From Brachybacterium sp. EE-P12 (GTDB lineage Bacteria; Actinomycetota; Actinomycetes; Actinomycetales; Dermabacteraceae): DNA of 64,000 nt. The notes under the pieces were generated by a model. It searched no databases, had not been told where the DNA came from, and saw nothing but the letters and a program-made list of their open reading frames with translations. Positions 60,010 through 64,000 of this stretch are shown in pieces (the first letter of the stretch is position 1; every line of letters begins with the position of its first letter). A program made the translations under genes and the position numbers. The stretch spans positions 62,001 to 126,000 of the forward strand of contig NZ_QXCP01000006.1 in NCBI RefSeq assembly GCF_003711805.1, written 5' to 3'.

Positions 60010-60158
60010 CGTCCCGGTGGTGCGCGTCCGTCGCCGACGGGGGAGCACCTCCGGCTGGGCCGCGCACGCACCGGCGTCCGGCCGCCTCGGGGGAGGGGCC
60101 GGAGCGTTCCGGGCCCTCTGCGCGACGGCGACCAGCACCGACGGAACGAATCGATCGC

Positions 60159-61298
60159 ATGACGGGGGATCCGCAGCGCATGAGCACTCCACCCACCCAG
60201 CCGCCCGGGTCCCCGGTGCGGCCCCCGGCGGCCCCTGCCCGTCCGGCCCCGCAGGGCTCCGCGGCGCCGGCCGCGCCGCAGCGGGCGGGAGGCGGCTTCG
60301 CCCCTGCCGCGCGCGCCATCTCCCCGGGGGACCTCGAGCGCAGCGGAGCGATAGTCTCGACGATCACGAAGGTGTTCCAGTCGCGCGTGGTGGGCCAGGA
60401 GAACCTGCGCCTGTCGCTGCTGACGGCGCTCGCCGCGGGCGGCCACGTGCTGCTCGAGTCGGTGCCGGGCCTGGCCAAGACCACCGCCGCGAGCGCGCTG
60501 GCCTCCTCGATCACGGGCTCCTTCGCCCGCATCCAGTGCACCCCCGACCTCATGCCGAACGACATCATCGGCACGCAGATCTTCAACTACGGCTCGGGAA
60601 CCTTCACCACCCAGCTCGGCCCGGTGCACGCCAACGTGGTGCTGCTGGACGAGATCAACCGCTCGAGCGCGAAGACCCAGTCGGCGATGCTCGAGGCGAT
60701 GCAGGAGCGGCAGACCTCCATCGGCGGGGAGGTGCACCGCCTGCCCGAGCCGTTCATGGTGCTCGCCACCCAGAACCCGATCGAGGAGGAGGGCACCTAC
60801 GTCCTGCCCGAAGCGCAGATGGACCGCTTCCTCATGAAGGAGATCCTCACCTATCCGCGTCCCGCCGAGGAGCACGAGATCCTCGACCGCTCCACCGCCG
60901 GGAGCCTCACCGGGCCTCGCGAGGCGGTCGGCACCGTCTCCCTCGAGGACGTCCGCTTCCTGCAGCAGATGGTGGACCAGGTCTACGTCGACCCGGCCGT
61001 GAAGCGGTACATCATCGACCTCGTCTTCACCACGCGCGGCTCCGGCCCGCGCCCCGTCCCGAACCTCACGCAGTCCGTGCGCGTGGGCGCGAGCCCCCGC
61101 GGCTCCCTCGCGCTGATGCGGGTGGGGCAGGCGCACGCGCTGCTGCACGGCCGCGACTACGTCACCCCCGACGACGTGCGCGCCCTGCGCTACGGGGTGC
61201 TGCGCCACCGCCTCGTGCTGACCTTCGACGCGCTCGCCAGCGGCATCCGACCCGAGCAGATCATCGACGCGGTGTTCCACGCCGTGCCGATGCCCTGA
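60159..61298 (+). CDS. MoxR-family AAA+ ATPase
   Basis: AAA+ chaperone-like ATPase acting with VWA proteins in metal insertion, stress or envelope functions. 379 residues: Pro/Ala-rich N-terminus (about 1-50), VVGQENL, LLESVPGLAKTTAAS (Walker A), NVVLLDEINR (Walker B), ATQNPIEEEGTY (sensor 1) and the LPEAQMDRF motif. ATG 60159 is chosen; ATG 60180 is possible and neither has a strong ribosome binding site. First gene of a MoxR-DUF58-membrane-VWA-VWA operon. Confidence 0.92.
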   Translation: MTGDPQRMSTPPTQPPGSPVRPPAAPARPAPQGSAAPAAPQRAGGGFAPAARAISPGDLERSGAIVSTITKVFQSRVVGQENLRLSLLTALAAGGHVLLESVPGLAKTTAASALASSITGSFARIQCTPDLMPNDIIGTQIFNYGSGTFTTQLGPVHANVVLLDEINRSSAKTQSAMLEAMQERQTSIGGEVHRLPEPFMVLATQNPIEEEGTYVLPEAQMDRFLMKEILTYPRPAEEHEILDRSTAGSLTGPREAVGTVSLEDVRFLQQMVDQVYVDPAVKRYIIDLVFTTRGSGPRPVPNLTQSVRVGASPRGSLALMRVGQAHALLHGRDYVTPDDVRALRYGVLRHRLVLTFDALASGIRPEQIIDAVFHAVPMP

Positions 61299-61323
61299 GC
61301 GCGGCGAGCACGGAGAGCACCGC

Positions 61324-62220
61324 ATGGCGACCTCGCTCCTGACCCGGGTCAAGGCCCGGGTGGACCTGCACACCTCGAACCGGGCGCGCGGCCTGGTCCA
61401 GGGGCGCGGCCGCTCGCTGTTCAAGGGCAGCGGCGAGGACTTCGACGACCTGAAGTACTACCAGCCCGGCGACAAGATCTCCGACATCGACTGGAAGGCG
61501 ACGGCCCGCTCCGGGGAGCCGCTGATCCGCCGCTTCAACGAGGAGCGGGTGCGGCACCTCTCGATCGTCGCCGACACCTCCTCGTCGATGGCGGCGACCG
61601 CCGCCGACGGCAGCTCCAAGCGTGACGCGATGATCCTCGCCGCCGGGATGGTGTGCTTCCTCGCACAGCAGAGCGGCGACCTCGTGGGGATGGTCGGCGG
61701 CGGGCCGGCCCGTCCTCTCCAGCTGCCCTCCCGCTCGAGCGACGGCCACCTCGAGCTGCTGCTGCGCACGATCCAGCAGTCCACCACCACCGCCTCCGAG
61801 AGCGCGGACAGCGCCTGGCTGCTCGAGCGCGCCTTCCGCGTCACCTCCCGCTCGACCCTGATGACCCTGATCACCGACGAGGCCCACCCGGTCGTGGAGG
61901 ACTTCGCCCTGCTGCGTCGCCTGACCACCCGCCACGACCTGATGGTGATCCGCATCGCCGACGCGGACCCGCTGCAGGGCGAGGAGCTCGACCACGACGT
62001 GGTCGACGTCGACGCCCCGCGGGAGATCGCCTCGATGGCCCGCACCTCGGCGAAGGTCGCCCGCGACGTGGCGGCCTACCGCAGGGCGCGCAGCGAGGGC
62101 ATCTCCGAGATGCTCGACCGCCTGCACGTCAGCCACCTGCTCACGCGCGGCGAGACCACGGTGGTGGACGACATGATCGCGATGCTGCGCTCCCGGGAGT
62201 ACCGCCATGCCCGCGCCTGA
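61324..62220 (+). CDS. DUF58-domain protein
   Basis: 298 residues; the DUF58 signature is GEDFDDLKYYQPGDKISDID followed by WKATARSGEPLIRRFNEER, and a VWA-like Rossmann core contains VADTSSSM (a MIDAS-like DTSSS). No membrane segment, unlike many DUF58 proteins. Typical second gene of MoxR operons. Ends 14 nt inside the next gene. Confidence 0.9.
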   Translation: MATSLLTRVKARVDLHTSNRARGLVQGRGRSLFKGSGEDFDDLKYYQPGDKISDIDWKATARSGEPLIRRFNEERVRHLSIVADTSSSMAATAADGSSKRDAMILAAGMVCFLAQQSGDLVGMVGGGPARPLQLPSRSSDGHLELLLRTIQQSTTTASESADSAWLLERAFRVTSRSTLMTLITDEAHPVVEDFALLRRLTTRHDLMVIRIADADPLQGEELDHDVVDVDAPREIASMARTSAKVARDVAAYRRARSEGISEMLDRLHVSHLLTRGETTVVDDMIAMLRSREYRHARA

Positions 62221-62722
62221 CCTGCTGCTGCGCCCCGCAGCGCGGCTCCTCGCCGAGCCCTCGCCCGCCGAGGTGATCGACCCGCCCCAGTACTCGATCG
62301 CCTGGGTGATCCTCGCCGTGCTGTGCCTGCTCGTGATCGCCGCGCTGATCGTGGGGACGCTGCGGATCACCCGCGCGATCGAGAAGCGGATCGCCTACCG
62401 CTCCCGCCCGAGCGACCTCGAGGCGCTCAAGGCGGAGTTCCTCCGCGCGGTCAACGACGTCGCCGACCGCCACGAGGCCGAGCAGCTCGAGGCCAGGGCC
62501 GGGCACCATGAGCTCACCGGCGTGATGCGCCGTTTCGTCAAGCGCACCACCGGCCACGACGTGACCAGCCAGGACCTCGCCACCCTCCGCGCCGACGCCC
62601 GCACCCGCGCCGTCGGCGAGCTGATAGCGGACCTGTACGAGCCGGACTTCGCGCTCGCCTCCGACCGGGAGCTGCGCGACTCGGTGCGCCGTGCACGGGA
62701 GGTGATCCGGGCATGGTCATGA
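62207..62722 (+). CDS. Single-helix membrane protein of the MoxR operon
   Basis: 171 residues: one helix at about 29-53 (IAWVILAVLCLLVIAALIVGTL) and a charged helical cytoplasmic domain (AIEKRIAYRSRPSDLEALK, VRRAREVIRAWS). Position matches the small DUF4381-like gene of MoxR operons, but similarity is not assessed. Overlaps the genes on both sides. Confidence 0.8.
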   Translation: MPAPDLLLRPAARLLAEPSPAEVIDPPQYSIAWVILAVLCLLVIAALIVGTLRITRAIEKRIAYRSRPSDLEALKAEFLRAVNDVADRHEAEQLEARAGHHELTGVMRRFVKRTTGHDVTSQDLATLRADARTRAVGELIADLYEPDFALASDRELRDSVRRAREVIRAWS

Positions 62723-63735
62723 TCTTCTGGTGGGTCACCGGCCTGCTGCTGCTGGCCGGGATCGTGGTCTGGGCGATCACCTTCTGGAACCGTCGCTCGC
62801 TGCGACGCTCCCCGGTGCTGATCGCGAACTCGCAGTACATGGATCGGATCCCGAGCTTCGTGCGGGCCCAGCGCACCGCCCGCGTGGTGCGGGCCGCGCA
62901 GGTCGCCGTGGCCGTCGCCGCGGTGCTCGCCGCGTCCCTGCTCTCGGGCCGGATCGCGAGCGAGCGGATCGAGACCCCCGAGTTCGCCAGCCGCGACATC
63001 GTGCTGTGCCTGGACGTGTCCGGCTCGATGTACGAGTACGACACCGAGATCCTCGCGAAGTTCGCGGACATGGTCGAGACCTTCGAGGGGGAGCGGGTGG
63101 CGCTGTCGATCTTCAACTCGACCAGCCGCACCGTCTTCCCGCTGACCAACGACTACGACCTCATCGAGCGGGAGCTGCGCGAGGGCGCCGAGGCGATCGA
63201 CTTCGACGAGTTCGGGTACCGGCTCGGCAACCGCGACTATCCCGAGGAGAAGGTGCGCCAGTACGTGGAGTTCGTCGAGGGCACCAAGGGGATCCCCGAC
63301 GAGGCCTCGATCGTGCCCGACGGTCTCGCCTCCTGCGCGCAGGTCTTCGACCAGGCCGAGGCGGACCGCTCCCGCTCGATCATCTTCGCGACGGACAACG
63401 AGGTCAACGGCGAGCCCGTGTTCACCCTCGAGGAGGCGACCGGGCGCGTCGCCGACCGGGACATCGACCTGTACACCTTCTATCCCGGGGCGTACGAGTG
63501 CGGCCCGAGCTGCTTCGAGGAGCTGCAGACCGCCACCGAGGACCAGGACGGGGAGCTGTACGAGTCCTCGGACCCCGAGGCGATCCCCTCGATCATCGAC
63601 CGGATCCAGAAGAACCAGGCGGAGGTGCTCGGGGCGACGCCCACCGTGGTCCGCACCGACCATCCCGCCCTCGGCTTCGTGCTGACCTTCCTGTCCCTGG
63701 TGGGGATCCTCGTGCTGGGCTGGAGGGCGCGCTGA
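62713..63735 (+). CDS. VWA-domain membrane protein (BatA-like)
   Basis: 340 residues: N-terminal helix (3-23), second helix (about 57-76), VWA domain with a complete MIDAS start (LCLDVSGSMYEYD), FNSTSRTVFPLT and FATDNEVNGEP, then a C-terminal helix (about 317-338). Metal-dependent protein-binding domain presented at the membrane, presumably the client or partner of the MoxR ATPase. The final TGA overlaps the next ATG (TGATG). Confidence 0.9.
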   Translation: MVMIFWWVTGLLLLAGIVVWAITFWNRRSLRRSPVLIANSQYMDRIPSFVRAQRTARVVRAAQVAVAVAAVLAASLLSGRIASERIETPEFASRDIVLCLDVSGSMYEYDTEILAKFADMVETFEGERVALSIFNSTSRTVFPLTNDYDLIERELREGAEAIDFDEFGYRLGNRDYPEEKVRQYVEFVEGTKGIPDEASIVPDGLASCAQVFDQAEADRSRSIIFATDNEVNGEPVFTLEEATGRVADRDIDLYTFYPGAYECGPSCFEELQTATEDQDGELYESSDPEAIPSIIDRIQKNQAEVLGATPTVVRTDHPALGFVLTFLSLVGILVLGWRAR

Positions 63736-64000
63736 TGCACCTCGAGCTGCTGATGCCGCTGTGGGCGATCATCCCTCTGTTCGGGGCGATGCTCGCCCTG
63801 TGCACGGTGATGCTGGTGCGCCGCCCCCGCCAGCGCGGCGCCTGGCTGCGCCGCACCCTCATGGTGCTGCTGCTGCTCGTGGTCGCGCTGCGCCCGGTGA
63901 CCCCGATCGAGGGCGAGCAGACCCAGCGGATGAACGCGAACGTGTTCTTCGTCGTGGATCGCACCGGCTCGATGAACGCCGAGGACTACGCCGGCGAGCA
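63735..64000 (+). CDS. VWA-domain membrane protein, partial at window end
   Basis: The first 88 residues are in the window: two helices (about 6-27 and 41-53), then the start of a VWA domain with FFVVDRTGSMNAEDY. Its MIDAS reads Asp-x-Thr-Gly-Ser rather than the usual Asp-x-Ser-Gly-Ser. BatB-like second VWA protein of the operon by position. The gene continues beyond position 64000. Confidence 0.85.
   Translation, partial: MHLELLMPLWAIIPLFGAMLALCTVMLVRRPRQRGAWLRRTLMVLLLLVVALRPVTPIEGEQTQRMNANVFFVVDRTGSMNAEDYAGE

Overview
The window is uniformly high-GC, densely coded and free of insertion sequences, phage genes or CRISPR repeats, so it reads as core chromosome. The gene content points to an actinobacterium: SigR with a zinc anti-sigma factor RsrA, the E1/E2 fusion Kgd, NucS instead of MutSL, the GlgE glucan pathway, a bL37-type 24-residue ribosomal protein, and the argS/lysA-hom-thrC-thrB-rho style locus. 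A Micrococcales genus such as Brachybacterium (Dermabacteraceae) is my best guess. That is inference from remembered gene content and was not tested by comparison.

Layout. 1-7.0 kb: an SGNH hydrolase, then a minus-strand block with a calpain-like cysteine peptidase, a phosphofructokinase with PPi-type signature residues, HisN, RsgA, AroA and a DoxX protein. 7.0-8.5 kb: SigR/RsrA with a recognisable autoregulatory promoter, a perfect 36-bp palindromic terminator and the tiny bL37 gene. 8.6-13.2 kb: a degenerate SGNH protein and Kgd. 13.3-17.7 kb: an OmpR-type two-component pair divergent from an M23 peptidase-tsaD pair, then tRNA-Arg(CCG). 17.7-21.1 kb: an unknown membrane protein coupled to a trehalose synthase/phosphatase fusion. 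21.4-28.7 kb: lysA, hom, thrC, thrB, rho. 28.7-35.2 kb: a LacI-controlled sugar locus with ABC binding protein and two permeases, divergent from a Gfo/Idh/MocA-aldo/keto reductase fusion plus the LacI regulator. Two identical-core palindromic operators sit at the two predicted start points. 35.4-48.1 kb: rpmE, prfA-prmC-tsaC-wecA, then the complete F-type ATP synthase operon atpBEFHAGDC with an AtpI-like gene before it and a DUF2550 gene after it. 48.1-55.6 kb: nagA, nucS, a membrane protein/lipoprotein pair and a CnoX-like thioredoxin-TPR protein. 53.4-59.9 kb: glgX, glgE, glgB. 60.2-64.0 kb: a MoxR-DUF58-VWA operon cut by the window end.

How genes work together. Several runs are coupled by 1-4 nt overlaps (ATGA or GTGA): sigR-rsrA, response regulator-kinase, M23-tsaD, thrC-thrB, binding protein-permease-permease, fusion oxidoreductase-lacI, prfA-prmC-tsaC-wecA, atpD-atpC and the MoxR-VWA operon. 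A TANNNT -10 element lies 6-8 nt upstream of several start codons (hisN, response regulator, nucS, one sigR start), which suggests leaderless transcripts. The trehalose fusion and the GlgE branch are probably metabolically linked, but treS/pep2 are not in the window.

No single obviously unprecedented system stands out. The most interesting items are the two-operator LacI sugar locus with its 672-residue fusion enzyme, the calpain-like peptidase directly downstream of phosphofructokinase, the SGNH protein that has lost its serine, and the sigR locus whose two promoters and two starts resemble the Streptomyces long/short SigR arrangement while its RsrA lacks the usual N-terminal cysteine.
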